This document shows positions 17,695-27,200 of a stretch of 49,285 bases of DNA, piece after piece. A model generated the notes under the pieces. It ran no database searches. It saw nothing but the letters and a program-made list of their open reading frames with translations, and was not told where the DNA came from. The DNA lies in NCBI GenBank assembly GCA_934454435.1, contig CAKSGA010000004.1, forward strand, positions 1 through 49,285. The letters run 5' to 3'. This DNA comes from an uncultured Oscillospiraceae bacterium (lineage in GTDB: Bacteria > Bacillota > Clostridia > Oscillospirales > Ruminococcaceae). Each line of letters begins with the position of its first letter. Position 1 is the stretch's first letter. The translations under genes were made by a program, and so were the position numbers.

Positions 17695-18699
17695 TCAATC
17701 CTTCTGGGGAATCTCCTTGCCGTCATAATCAACGAAATAACGCTTGGGTCTGGTGGCCTCAGGACGCTTGATCCTGGGTGCAGTCAGCAGATCAAGGCGT
17801 ACAATATCACGGTACTCCGGCTTTACAAGGTAGTAAACATAGCTCTCAACAACGTTCGGAGTGGAGAGCACACGACCCTCTATCTTGAAGTTGTCGAATC
17901 CCATTTCAAGGTACTTGTCAAGCAGCTCCCTTGTAATGAAGGTCTTGTAGTTCATTACCTGGTAGAAGTTCATCATGGTGTTCTTGCAGTTGAAATCTGT
18001 AGCTTCCTTCATCGGGTCCGGAGAATTTGCACGGGTCCGGAGCGGGTTCATCATAAGCTGCTCGTCCAGTTCATTCGCACGGCGCTGACATCTTCCGAGC
18101 ACCTGATAGTGCTCCTTACGACGAGGACAGTGCGGCACGCAGTAGGGATTGATAAGTATCTCGCAGCGCTTCCTGAGTTCCATCGGGATCTTGGCCAGCT
18201 TCTCGAAATCATTGTTCCAGTTATAATCAAGAACAACGAGCTTGTAATCCTTGTCGAACTCCTTCATGAGCTGGTCGTAGTCCTCTATCTGCTTTACGGT
18301 GGAGGAAGTCAGCGGGAACTTGGGATACTTTTCACGGATATACTCCTCCAGGAACGGGGCGTTGATGATTATTTCGTTGAAGCCGTTTTCAGCAAGGCGG
18401 CAGATACGGTTGCAGAACGGGTCTTTCAGATCCCCGGGAGTGAGAGTGGGGTTAGTAAATGTGTATCTGATCGGCACGCCACGCTTGTTGAACTCCTCGA
18501 TGGTCCACTTGATCTCTTCCTTGGGTGTATGACCTGCAATGGTGCGTCCGCCGTTCCACAGTGCGGGAGCAAAGCAGCCATATGTAGATACTATCTTTAC
18601 GTCACGGAAGTACTCCGGGTGCGCCTTCATCATGTCAAGAAGGTTCAGGTTAAGGTCGCAGTGCTTCCAGAAATCCGGAATATGAAAATTAGCTGTCAT
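17695..18699 (-). CDS. U32-peptidase-like conserved protein
   Basis: 334 residues from ATG 18699 (AGGAG upstream); an in-frame N-terminal extension lies across the promoter and is rejected. Barrel-like sequence with a cysteine cluster NPYCVPHCPRRKEHY...GRC and a later FNCKN, similar to the Cys set of U32-family proteins, several of which carry an Fe-S cluster and act in RNA or quinone hydroxylation rather than proteolysis. Substrate unknown. Single-gene transcript from 18740-18768. Confidence 0.65.
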   Translation of the reverse strand: MTANFHIPDFWKHCDLNLNLLDMMKAHPEYFRDVKIVSTYGCFAPALWNGGRTIAGHTPKEEIKWTIEEFNKRGVPIRYTFTNPTLTPGDLKDPFCNRICRLAENGFNEIIINAPFLEEYIREKYPKFPLTSSTVKQIEDYDQLMKEFDKDYKLVVLDYNWNNDFEKLAKIPMELRKRCEILINPYCVPHCPRRKEHYQVLGRCQRRANELDEQLMMNPLRTRANSPDPMKEATDFNCKNTMMNFYQVMNYKTFITRELLDKYLEMGFDNFKIEGRVLSTPNVVESYVYYLVKPEYRDIVRLDLLTAPRIKRPEATRPKRYFVDYDGKEIPQKD

Positions 18700-18739
18700 G
18701 TTAAATAACTCCTCTTTATTTTTGGAAAATACTATATTT

Positions 18740-18768
18740 ATTATATAACAGATATTTCTTGTTGTCAA
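18740..18768 (-). promoter_or_regulatory. promoter of the U32-like gene
   Basis: Minus strand TTGACA (18768-18763), 17 bp, TATAAT (18745-18740). Confidence 0.9.
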
Positions 18769-18849
18769 GACACTTTGCGACAAAATTCATTGAATAATCC
18801 CTGCACAAAAAGGGATACTACCCATAAAAAGGCAAAGAGAGGTAAAACG

Positions 18850-19527
18850 ATGGCAGTAGTACTGATACGTGCATGCATACTCTATGTGATAATCACATTC
18901 TCGCTTCGTCTGATGGGCAAAAGGCAGCTTGGTGAGCTCCAGCCGTCAGAGCTGGTGGTAACGATACTGATCTCCAACATAGCCTCGGTGCCGGTGGAGG
19001 ACTCCTCAGTGCCCATGCTGATGGGCGTCGTGCCTATACTGACGCTGGTCTGCCTGGACGTCATAATGTCTGCGGTGATGCTGAGGTTCCCGAAATTCCG
19101 GCGGATGATGATAGGAAGCCCCCGGGTGATAATGTCCGAGGGCGTGATAATGCAGAAAGAGATGAAGCGGCTCCGATACACGGTGGACGACCTTGTTGAA
19201 GCAATGCGGGAGGAGCAGATATTCGACATCAACCAGGTCTATTATGCCATTGTGGAAACCACCGGAAAGATACACTTCCTGAAAAAAACGGACTACCAGT
19301 CCGCAGAAAAGGCTGACGTGAACTGCGGCGGCTCCACTGACGACCCGCCTGCGGTGATAATCCGTGACGGTCACGAGGACGCCGAGCAGATGAAGATCAT
19401 GGGGCTTGGCATGGGGTGGCTCCACGAGCAGCTCCGCCAGAAGGAGCTGTCGGTGCGTGACGTGTTCCTCATGACCGCTGACAAGAACGGCAAAAGCACT
19501 GTGATAAGCCGTCAGAGGGGGCTCTGA
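18850..19527 (+). CDS. YetF/DUF421 membrane protein
   Basis: 225 residues from ATG 18850 (AGAGAGG upstream). Three N-terminal membrane segments with the family signature FSLRLMGKRQLGELQPSELVVTILISN, then a cytoplasmic alpha/beta domain (VDDLVEAMREEQIFDINQVYYAIVETTGKI). Its stop touches the start of the DUF4363 gene, a pairing common in Firmicutes. YetF proteins are linked to membrane/cell-wall stress and spore germination, but the molecular activity is not settled. Confidence 0.88.
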   Translation: MAVVLIRACILYVIITFSLRLMGKRQLGELQPSELVVTILISNIASVPVEDSSVPMLMGVVPILTLVCLDVIMSAVMLRFPKFRRMMIGSPRVIMSEGVIMQKEMKRLRYTVDDLVEAMREEQIFDINQVYYAIVETTGKIHFLKKTDYQSAEKADVNCGGSTDDPPAVIIRDGHEDAEQMKIMGLGMGWLHEQLRQKELSVRDVFLMTADKNGKSTVISRQRGL

Positions 19528-19905
19528 ATGAACAGATTTATCGTAAGCATAGTACTCCTGGCGGTGATGGCGGCGGGCTGCTTCTACTCGGTCTATGCGA
19601 CCACGCAGCGTACCGAACGGCTTTCCGCCCTGGTGGATAAGATCGAGGAATACCACACCAGCGGCGACAACGAAAATGCGCTGAAATACGCCCTGGAGCT
19701 CAGGCAGAGCTGGGACAGCATACTCCACTACAGCATTCTGGTGAACGACCTTGGTCATGCGATGGAGATAACCTCCTGCATAGCCGAGATAACCTCCTTT
19801 GCAGAAGAGGGCGACGATGAACTCTACGCCGCCTGCGACCGCACCCAGGCGCAGCTTGAGCTTTTCCGGGAAATGCAGATCCCCACGCTCTGGAAGATAC
19901 TCTGA
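19528..19905 (+). CDS. DUF4363 small membrane-anchored protein
   Basis: 125 residues. One N-terminal membrane anchor (FIVSIVLLAVMAAGCFYSV) followed by a helical extracytoplasmic domain rich in acidic residues. It directly abuts the YetF gene (TGAATG), so the two are co-translated and probably form a complex. No enzymatic motif. Confidence 0.75.
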   Translation: MNRFIVSIVLLAVMAAGCFYSVYATTQRTERLSALVDKIEEYHTSGDNENALKYALELRQSWDSILHYSILVNDLGHAMEITSCIAEITSFAEEGDDELYAACDRTQAQLELFREMQIPTLWKIL

Positions 19906-19909
19906 GCCA

Positions 19910-20425
19910 TCACACGGTCATTTCATACAGACATTCGTCCCTGAGTTCGTCCGAAGAGCGGTTCTTTCTGCCGCGGGTGATCTCCCGGAGGGTCATGCCG
20001 AGCTTCTCCATCACCCTGCGGGAAGCTGCATTCCCGCTGTCGCAGTGAGCGATGAAACGTCTGGGCCCGCACTGGCTGAAATGCGCTGCCATGCCCCTTG
20101 CGGCTTCAGAGCCGTAGCCCATCCCCTGGTGCTCCCGGTCGATTATCCAGCCGAGCTCCCAGGCAGTCCCGTTCTCTTCAAGGTACACGCTGACTGAGCC
20201 TATCTGCTCCCCCTCCAGCATTATCGCCATCTCCCAGAACTCCGGCTGCGGCTTTGCGGCTTCCGCTTCGCAACGGCGGATATAGCGCTCCGTTTCGGCG
20301 ATGTCCCTGACCGGCAGGAACACCATCAGGCGTGTCAGCTCCGGATCTGCGGCGTATCTGTGGGTGGAATTCAGATGCTTCATGCTCAGGGGTTCAAGGG
20401 TAAGGCGGGGTGTGGTTATAGTCAT
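19910..20425 (-). CDS. GNAT acetyltransferase, RimJ/RimL type
   Basis: 171 residues. It begins ITTPRLTLEPLS, typical of the ribosomal-protein acetyltransferase branch, and the acetyl-CoA loop is seen as REHQGMGYGSEAARGM followed by DSGNAASRRVMEKLGM. The substrate cannot be told. AAGGAG precedes the ATG at 20425, in the same short gap that holds the malQ terminator. Confidence 0.85.
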   Translation of the reverse strand: MTITTPRLTLEPLSMKHLNSTHRYAADPELTRLMVFLPVRDIAETERYIRRCEAEAAKPQPEFWEMAIMLEGEQIGSVSVYLEENGTAWELGWIIDREHQGMGYGSEAARGMAAHFSQCGPRRFIAHCDSGNAASRRVMEKLGMTLREITRGRKNRSSDELRDECLYEMTV

Positions 20426-20434
20426 TTGTACTCC

Positions 20435-20467
20435 TTAAAAAGCACCGCACCAAGTACTCTGGTGCGG
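20435..20467 (-). terminator. terminator of malQ
   Basis: CCGCACCA (20445-20452) pairs with TGGTGCGG (20460-20467); minus-strand RNA continues TGCTTTTT. It lies just upstream of the GNAT start. Confidence 0.75.
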
Positions 20468-20474
20468 CGTATTT

Positions 20475-21944
20475 TTATCTGAAATATGTTTCCGTAAGTG
20501 CTTTCAGCTTTGCTGCAAGGCGGTCGGTGGTCTTTCCGGGGAGCATTCTCCAGCGCCAGTTCGTGCCGACTGTTGACGGGACGTTCATGCGGCTCTCCTT
20601 GCCAAGCCCAAGGATATCCTGCATGGGCACTATCGCCAGCTTCGCCGGACTTGCATATACCGCACGAATACAGCTGCTGCTGAATTTCTCGAACAGACCC
20701 ATGTGCAGATAGCGCTTCGCCATCGCCCGGGATTCCCGGTCAGCTTCACGATACCACTGCATGACCGGCATGTTGTCGTGGGTCCCGGTGTAGGCGCAGC
20801 AGTTCTCGGGGTAGTTGTGTGGGAGGTGCTCGTTATCGTTATTCTCCGGGTTGAAGCCGAACTGAAGCACCCGCATTCCGGGGAAGCCGGTGTCTTTCAG
20901 CAGCTCCCTCACGCTGTCGAAGATATCGCCGAGGTCCTCTGCGATGATGTTGACGTCTCCGAGGTCGTTCTTTATCGCATTGAAAAGCTCCATGCCCGGA
21001 CCATTTTCCCACACGCCGTGCTCAGCGGTCTTGTGACCGTACGGGATCGCATAGTAGGTGTCGAACGCACGGAAATGATCAATGCGCAACATGTCAAAAT
21101 TCTCCTTGGACTTTCCTATGCGGTCCAGCCACCATTTGTAGCCGGTCTTGTGCATTTCGTCCCAGTTGTACAGCGGATTCCCCCAAAGCTGACCCGTAGC
21201 AGAGAACAGATCCGGCGGGACTCCTGCGACACGCTTAGGGTTGAGGTGGTCGTCCAGCTCGAAAAGTTCCGGGTGGGACCAGACGTCAGCGCCGTCCAGA
21301 GATACATATATCGGGATATCGCCTATGACCTGAATCCCGTTCTTGTTGCAGTAACGGTGGAACCTGTCCCACTGCCGCCAGAAAATGTACTGCACGAACT
21401 TCTGAAACCGTATCTCGTCCTGGAGCTCGTCTTTCCAGCGCTTCAGAGCCTCGGGGGTGCGGGTCTTGATATCCTCGTCCCACTCCGTCCAGGGTCTGCC
21501 GCCGAACTTCTCCTTGAGTGCGGCGAACAGGGCATAATCGTCCAGCCAGTCCTGTTCATCCATGACAAAGGACGTATAGCCCACATCGTCAGTGAACCCG
21601 GCGTAAGCCTCTTTCAGCAGGGCGAGCTTGCAGGTGCGTATCTTGTCGTAGTCCACAAAGGACGGGTCAGCGCCGTAATCTGCGCCGGAAACCGAACTTC
21701 TGGCGATATAGCCGTTCTCTGCGAGCTCATCGAGGTCGATCATCAGCGGATCACCGGCAAAAGAAGAATATGGCTGATAGGGAGAGTCCCCGAACCCGGT
21801 AGGTCCTATGGGGAGCACCTGCCAGTACTTCTGCCCTGCACTGCTGAGCCAGTCGGCGAACCGCTCTGCTTCTGCACCGAAAGTCCCTATGCCATAAGGT
21901 GACGGCAGGCTTGTTATATGCATGAGTATTCCGCAGCTTCTCAT
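20475..21944 (-). CDS. malQ: 4-alpha-glucanotransferase (amylomaltase)
   Basis: 489 residues, GH77. It transfers maltosyl and longer units between alpha-1,4-glucans in maltodextrin and glycogen use. Catalytic residues are D289 (LRIDHF), E336 (IIAEDLGD) and D390 (TGTHDN). The 250s region GQLWGNPLYNWD is typical. It has its own consensus promoter and terminator, without other maltose genes beside it. Confidence 0.97.
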   Translation of the reverse strand: MRSCGILMHITSLPSPYGIGTFGAEAERFADWLSSAGQKYWQVLPIGPTGFGDSPYQPYSSFAGDPLMIDLDELAENGYIARSSVSGADYGADPSFVDYDKIRTCKLALLKEAYAGFTDDVGYTSFVMDEQDWLDDYALFAALKEKFGGRPWTEWDEDIKTRTPEALKRWKDELQDEIRFQKFVQYIFWRQWDRFHRYCNKNGIQVIGDIPIYVSLDGADVWSHPELFELDDHLNPKRVAGVPPDLFSATGQLWGNPLYNWDEMHKTGYKWWLDRIGKSKENFDMLRIDHFRAFDTYYAIPYGHKTAEHGVWENGPGMELFNAIKNDLGDVNIIAEDLGDIFDSVRELLKDTGFPGMRVLQFGFNPENNDNEHLPHNYPENCCAYTGTHDNMPVMQWYREADRESRAMAKRYLHMGLFEKFSSSCIRAVYASPAKLAIVPMQDILGLGKESRMNVPSTVGTNWRWRMLPGKTTDRLAAKLKALTETYFR

Positions 21945-21975
21945 GGTAGATCTCCTTAATATCTATGATACCATA

Positions 21976-22004
21976 ATTATATTACTTTTGTCCCATATTG
22001 TCAA
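21976..22004 (-). promoter_or_regulatory. promoter of malQ
   Basis: Minus strand TTGACA (22004-21999), 17 bp, TATAAT (21981-21976). Confidence 0.9.
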
Positions 22005-22019
22005 GAGCCACCGTAAAGG

Positions 22020-22048
22020 TTGACATTTGCGGGACGAGGGTTTATAAT
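22020..22048 (+). promoter_or_regulatory. promoter of the RluA-family gene
   Basis: TTGACA (22020-22025), 17 bp, TATAAT (22043-22048), 30 bases before the ATG. Confidence 0.9.
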
Positions 22049-22077
22049 GGTGGTAACAAATCTACTTGGGGGACGAA

Positions 22078-23040
22078 ATGACAGAGATAACCGTAACCAA
22101 AAACGACGCCGGGCAGCGTGCCGACCGCTTTCTCACCAAAGCCTACCCGAACCTTTCGCTGCCGCTGATATGCAAGCTCATGCGGAAGAAGCGCATAAAG
22201 CTCAACGGTGCCCGCACCGAGCCGAACACGAAGCTCTGCGAGGGTGACGTGTTCCGCTTCTACCTCAGTGACGAGCTGCTCGACACAGGCGGCAGGACGA
22301 AGCAGGCGGATTTCCGTGAAGTCCCGCCGGAGCTGGACGTGATCTATGAGGACGAAAATATCCTGCTGTGCGACAAGCCGGTGGGAATGGTGGTGCACGA
22401 GGACAACGACAACACCTCCGACACGCTGATAAACCGCATAAAGTGCTACCTCTGGAAGAACGGCGAATACGACCCGGACAGCGAGCTCAGTTTCGCCCCG
22501 GCGCTGTGCAACCGCATCGACCGCAACACCGGCGGGATAGTCATTGCCGCAAAGAATGCGGAGTCGCTGCGGGTCCTGAACCAGAAGATACGTGACCGTG
22601 AGCTGGTCAAACTGTACCTCTGCCTTGTGTGGGGAAAGCTCCCGAAGAGCTCCGACACGCTGACGGCGTACCTGGAGAAGCTCCCGGACGAGAACCGTGT
22701 GATAGTTTCCGACCGCAAGACCCCCTCCAACCGCACCATAAAGACGAAGTACCGTGTGCTCCGGGAGTTCCCCGACCGCAGTCTTGTGGAGGTGGACCTG
22801 CTGACCGGACGCACCCATCAGATAAGGGCGCATTTTGCGCACATCGGTCACCCGCTCCTCGGGGACGGAAAGTACGGCAGCAACAAGGACAACAAACAGG
22901 CCGGCATGGACTGCCAGGCGCTGTATTCCTACAAGCTGAAATTCGAGTTCACCACCCCGGCGGGCTGCCTGGAATATCTGAACCACAGGGAGTTTTCTGT
23001 AAATGACGTCCAGAAGATCTGGTTCATGAGCAAGGTCTGA
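22078..23040 (+). CDS. RluA-family pseudouridine synthase
   Basis: 320 residues from ATG 22078, with GGGGGA upstream. An N-terminal S4 RNA-binding domain (AGQRADRFLTKAYPN, LMRKKRIKLNGART) precedes the catalytic domain with D148 in NRIDRNTGGIV and the later LLTGRTHQIRAHFAHIGHPLLGD. It isomerises uridines in rRNA or tRNA. The target (RluC/D-like 23S sites) is not resolvable. Its terminator has been invaded by the element at 23080-23276. Confidence 0.92.
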   Translation: MTEITVTKNDAGQRADRFLTKAYPNLSLPLICKLMRKKRIKLNGARTEPNTKLCEGDVFRFYLSDELLDTGGRTKQADFREVPPELDVIYEDENILLCDKPVGMVVHEDNDNTSDTLINRIKCYLWKNGEYDPDSELSFAPALCNRIDRNTGGIVIAAKNAESLRVLNQKIRDRELVKLYLCLVWGKLPKSSDTLTAYLEKLPDENRVIVSDRKTPSNRTIKTKYRVLREFPDRSLVEVDLLTGRTHQIRAHFAHIGHPLLGDGKYGSNKDNKQAGMDCQALYSYKLKFEFTTPAGCLEYLNHREFSVNDVQKIWFMSKV

Positions 23041-23048
23041 TATATTCA

Positions 23049-23079
23049 GGACAATGGGAGTTTTAGGGCTCCCATTGTT
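23049..23079 (+). terminator. proximal copy of the duplicated terminator hairpin (element A)
   Basis: A 10-bp stem (23051-23060 with 23069-23078). It has lost its T tract because element A starts at 23080, so it should no longer terminate well. All 31 bases are identical to 23277-23307. Confidence 0.85.
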
Positions 23080-23276
23080 CAGTCTGTCGAAAAAGCATCT
23101 ATCCCAGTATGCCGAGAAAGGTGCAGATGCTAGGAACCCGTATGACGGCTAGGCTTTGTGCATGTTGCCCTTTATTGCCCGACATCGTGTCGGGCTGGGG
23201 GCAACCGCACAAACATCGTGTTTGTGCCTGCCGTCATACGGAGTGACAACACAGATGTGCCTTTATCGACAGCCTG
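23080..23276 (+). mobile_element. terminator-targeted palindromic element, copy A (197 bp)
   Basis: It begins CAGTCTGTCGAAAAAG and ends with the inverse of CAGGCTGTCGATAAAG, a 16-bp terminal inverted repeat with two mismatches. Shared core blocks with copies C and D are GAGAAAGGTGCAGATGC (from 23113) and CAGATGTGCCTTTATCGA near the end. A perfect 12-bp internal stem pairs 23138-23149 with 23230-23241. The apical loop carries an extra 66 bases (23162-23227) that fold into three nested hairpins and are absent from C and D. It has no coding capacity and is flanked by identical 31-bp copies of the local terminator hairpin. Confidence 0.85.
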
Positions 23277-23310
23277 GGACAATGGGAGTTTTAGGGCTCC
23301 CATTGTTTTT
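23277..23310 (+). terminator. distal, functional copy of the duplicated terminator hairpin (element A)
   Basis: The same hairpin as 23049-23079 (stem 23279-23288 with 23297-23306) followed by the T tract to 23310. It ends the rluA-type transcript, which therefore carries element A RNA in its 3' end. Confidence 0.85.
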
Positions 23311-23356
23311 CGTTATAATCGTAACCAAATTTTCACCTAAATCCCGGGATTAATGC

Positions 23357-23385
23357 TTGCAATAAGACTGATTTTATGGTATAAT
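23357..23385 (+). promoter_or_regulatory. promoter of the rlmB operon
   Basis: TTGCAA (23357-23362), 17 bp, TATAAT (23380-23385). Confidence 0.8.
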
Positions 23386-23440
23386 GTAAATTGTATATCA
23401 ATGCGTATCGCCTATACTATATTATTATAAAGGAAACACT

Positions 23441-24172
23441 ATGGATAACCAGGAAACCAGTCTTATATACGGCAGAAATGCCGTGACAGAAACTCTGAAC
23501 TCCGGCAGGGAGGTCGACACAGTTTACGTACAGAAGGGTGCTTCCCTCGGGAAGATAATGGCGCTTGCAAAGAAATCCGGCGCTGTGGTCAAGGAGGTAA
23601 GCGACGAAAAGCTCACCGCCATGTGCGGGACTCCCAAACACGGCGGGACCGCCGCTGAACTCGCTTCGGCGTCCTACTCCACCGTGGAGGACATTCTCGC
23701 TGCCGCTGAGGGAAAGGGCAAGCCGCCGTTCATTATCATAGCTGACGAGATCGAGGATCCCCACAACCTCGGTGCGATAATCCGTACCGCAGAAGCCGCC
23801 GGCGCCGATGGACTGATAATCCCCAAAAGGCGCAGCGCTTCCCTCAATGCGACCGTGTTCAAGACCTCCGCAGGCGCTGCGGCATGGCTAAAGGTCGCAA
23901 GAGTGCCGAACCTTGTGGACGCCATAAAGCGCCTGAAAGAAAACGGCGTCTGGGTCTACGGTATGGAAGCCGACGGGACCCCTTTTGACAAGGCAGACCT
24001 CTCCGGCGCTGTGGCACTGGTGATCGGCAGCGAGGGCTTCGGGCTGGGCAGACTGGTCCGTGAAAACTGCGACATGACCCTTTCCCTGCCGATGTTCGGA
24101 AAGGTAAACTCGCTGAATGCGTCAGTTTCAGCGGGAATTCTCATGTATGAGGTTGTCAAGCACCGGAGCTGA
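23441..24172 (+). CDS. rlmB: SpoU/TrmH-family rRNA methyltransferase (RlmB-like)
   Basis: 243 residues. An N-terminal substrate-binding domain (YGRNAVTETLNSG) is followed by the SPOUT knot: DEIEDPHNLGAIIRTAEAAG, VIGSEGFGL and the SAM-binding SLNASVSAGILMYE. It 2'-O-methylates a ribose in 23S rRNA, G2251 in E. coli. AAGGAAA lies before ATG 23441. It is the first gene of a unit continuing to the pseudo-ATPase. Confidence 0.92.
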   Translation: MDNQETSLIYGRNAVTETLNSGREVDTVYVQKGASLGKIMALAKKSGAVVKEVSDEKLTAMCGTPKHGGTAAELASASYSTVEDILAAAEGKGKPPFIIIADEIEDPHNLGAIIRTAEAAGADGLIIPKRRSASLNATVFKTSAGAAAWLKVARVPNLVDAIKRLKENGVWVYGMEADGTPFDKADLSGAVALVIGSEGFGLGRLVRENCDMTLSLPMFGKVNSLNASVSAGILMYEVVKHRS

Positions 24173-24200
24173 ACCGGAAGTTTAATTAGGAGAGATATTG

Positions 24201-27200
24201 ATGTCTGATAAGTACAGCATTGACGATATTCTTGCGGAGGTTGACAGGAAGCGCAGCGAACATTCCACCGAACAGCCTGTCGGAAGCGTCACCGAGATAA
24301 TCGGCGGAAACGAGCTCGACAGCCTTATGCGCACCTCCGGAGTAAAGACACGTATGTCCGACAGCGAGCTCCAGGAGCAGGAGCGTGCCGAGGAAGAAGC
24401 CGCACGGCAGCGTGCGGAAAACATAAGGAAAGCCGCTGAGAAGCGCACCGGCGAAAGCTATTCAGATGATGAGGAGTCCGCTGCCCGGGAGCGTGCCGAG
24501 AACATCAGAAAGGCAACCGAGCGCAAGACGGAGCAGCTCCGCAAAAAGACCGAGGCGGAGGAAAAGCGCCGCCACGAGCGTGAGGAAAAGGAGCGCCTTG
24601 CAGAAGTACGCCGCCTTGAAAAGCTCCGCCAGGACGCACAGAAGCGTGAACAGGCGGCAAAGGAACACACCGCAGAACGCACCATGCAGTTCACGCCGCA
24701 GCCCAAGGAGACCGCAGAGCCGGAGCACAGCGGGTTCACGGCGGAACTGTCATCCCCAGGGGAAGCTGCGAAGCTCTTTGCTGACAGCGAGCCGGAGGTC
24801 GTACAGCCTAAGAGCGAGCACGTTCAGCCGTTCGTCAAGCCCGCAGTTGCCGGCGCTGACGATGATATAATCTTCCACACCAGGAGCGACCTTGTCACCA
24901 CCGAGACCCAGAAGCTGCGCAAGCTCCAGCGTATCGAGGAGATAAACCGTGCGCTTCTGGCGGCGGACCGTGCGGCTGAAGAGCCGGACGAACTCGTTGA
25001 CTCCCTCAACCCGATGGAGTCCAGGGAAAAGGCAGTTGACGAGCTGAAAAACACCCCTGCTCCACAGGAGATAGGCGACACTCTTGCAGTTTCCGGCAAC
25101 GACCTCAAGAAGATGTCCAGCGGCGAGGCGGAGCATGTCAAGGAGTATTCTCCCGTGACATCACGGAAAAAGTCCCACAGCAGCGCTGACGAGGTACTTT
25201 TCACACCGGGCGCCCAGAAAAAGACCGACCTTTCCGAAAAGGACCGCCGCTCCAGCGATGCGCTCATAGCTTCCCTCAACGAGAAGCTGAAGGAGCAGCG
25301 TGAAAAGAACATCGCTGAAGAGCGAACCGTTACACTCTCTGACATATCCGACCCAAGGGTGCTCCCGCCAAAGGGTCTGAACCTTGACTACGACAAGGTG
25401 ATCGACACCAGCATTCTCCCCACGACCGACCCCGTTGCCGCCGTGCGTGAGGCGGAAGCCCTCGCTGCCCGCAAGAAGCGCCGTATCTCCAACTTCATGC
25501 TGGAGGACATCGGCGACGAGCAGGAGGAGCAGGACGATGAGGACGACGAAGAGGAAGAAGAGGACGAGGTCATCGACCTTGACGACGAGAACGTCATAAC
25601 GGAGCGCCTTGCCCGTGCCGGAAAGGGTCTTGCGGGCAGACTTGTGATACTTGCCCTGCTGACCATCGCTGCCATAATTGCAGAGGTATTCTTCACATTC
25701 AACATCGACAATGTGCCGATACTTTCAATGCTGCATACCGATGTTTCAGTGTTCCTCTACACCAACCTGACAATTGGAATTCTCAGCTTCGGAGCATGCT
25801 CCAGCGTTATTACGAATGGTTTTTCAAGGCTCCTCAAGAAAAAGCCGGACGGCGACACCCTCTGCGCCTTTGCGCACCTGGGAGCCCTCGGCGCTATAGT
25901 AATGTTCCTTGCAAACCCGAATTACCTGATAATGGGACGTTCTTTCGTGTACCTGGTAGTTTCCATGCTGGCACTGTGCTTCAACACCATTTCAAAGCTG
26001 TGCACAGTCCATGCGGCTAAGAACAACTTCCGCTTCGTCACCGGCGACAGCGAGAAATATTTCGTTGAATGCACTGACGGCGAGGACGCCGAGCAGCTCG
26101 CAAGGGGCGCTGTAAGAGGCTTCCCGGTAGTAGCTTCCATGCGCAAGACCGAAATGCTCTGCGACTTCATCATCTCCACCTACTGTGAGGATATCTCCGA
26201 CCGCATTTCAAGGGTGCTCACACCGGTCGTGCTGGCGCTCTCCGTTATCGGCGGAGCTGTCGGCTTCTTTATCACCGGCGGCGAGAACACCGGCAGCATT
26301 CTCAATCAGTGGTCCATCGCTGCCACCGTTTTCTCAGCTATACTCTGTGTCGGTGCGACTTTCACCGGGGCGCTCATAGTCATGCTGCCCATGCTCAGCG
26401 CTTCCAGAAAGACCAGCCAGCGCCGTGCCGCTATCCTCGGTTACAGTGCGGTCGAGGACTTCAGCGCCGTGAACTCCGTGCTGGTCGAAGCAAAGACGCT
26501 GTTCCCCTCCGGCTCCGTTTCCGTCCGGAATATCTGGGATTACAACAAGAACGGCACGAACGGTTCCCAGCACGTCACCATCGACGAAGCCATTATCTAT
26601 GCGGCAAGCCTGGCGGTAAGCTCCGACAGCATTCTCGCCGACCCGCTGTTCAACATGCTGAACTACAAGCCTGCGCTGCTCAAGAAGGTGTCTAACTGCG
26701 TCTATGAGAGCGGTCTAGGCGTTTCCGGCTGGATAGGCAGCCGCCGCATTCTGCTCGGAAGCCGGGATCACATGAAATCTCATGGCATAATCGTTCCGGA
26801 CAGCAAGAAGGAGTCTGCGCTCAACAAGAACCACGACGAGGTCGTCTACCTTGCAGTTGCAGGCGAAGTCTGCATGCTGTTCTTTGTGACACTCTCTGCT
26901 AACCCACAGGTGAAGCATCACGTCCAGAGGCTCGCCAGAAACGGCGTCAGCCTTGTTATCAAGACCGTTGACGGCGCTCTCAGCGAGGGTATCGTTTCCG
27001 AGCTCTTCGACATCTACGCCGAAAACGTGAAGATACTCCCCGCAGAGGTCCACGACACCTTTGACGAGCACACCAGGTACGCCGGCAAGGGCAGCGCAGC
27101 GGTATCCTGCGACGGTACGTTCTCCTCTTTTGCTTCCGCAATAAACGGTGCAAAGGCGCTCCGGGAACGCATCAGAATGGGCTGTATCATGGAGATCGCA

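Noticed and set aside
23162..23241. Repeated GACATCGTGTCGG and ACAAACATCGTGTTTGT strings, at first sight like a CRISPR unit
   Set aside because: They are nested inverted repeats inside element A, not direct repeats with spacers. No cas genes in the window.
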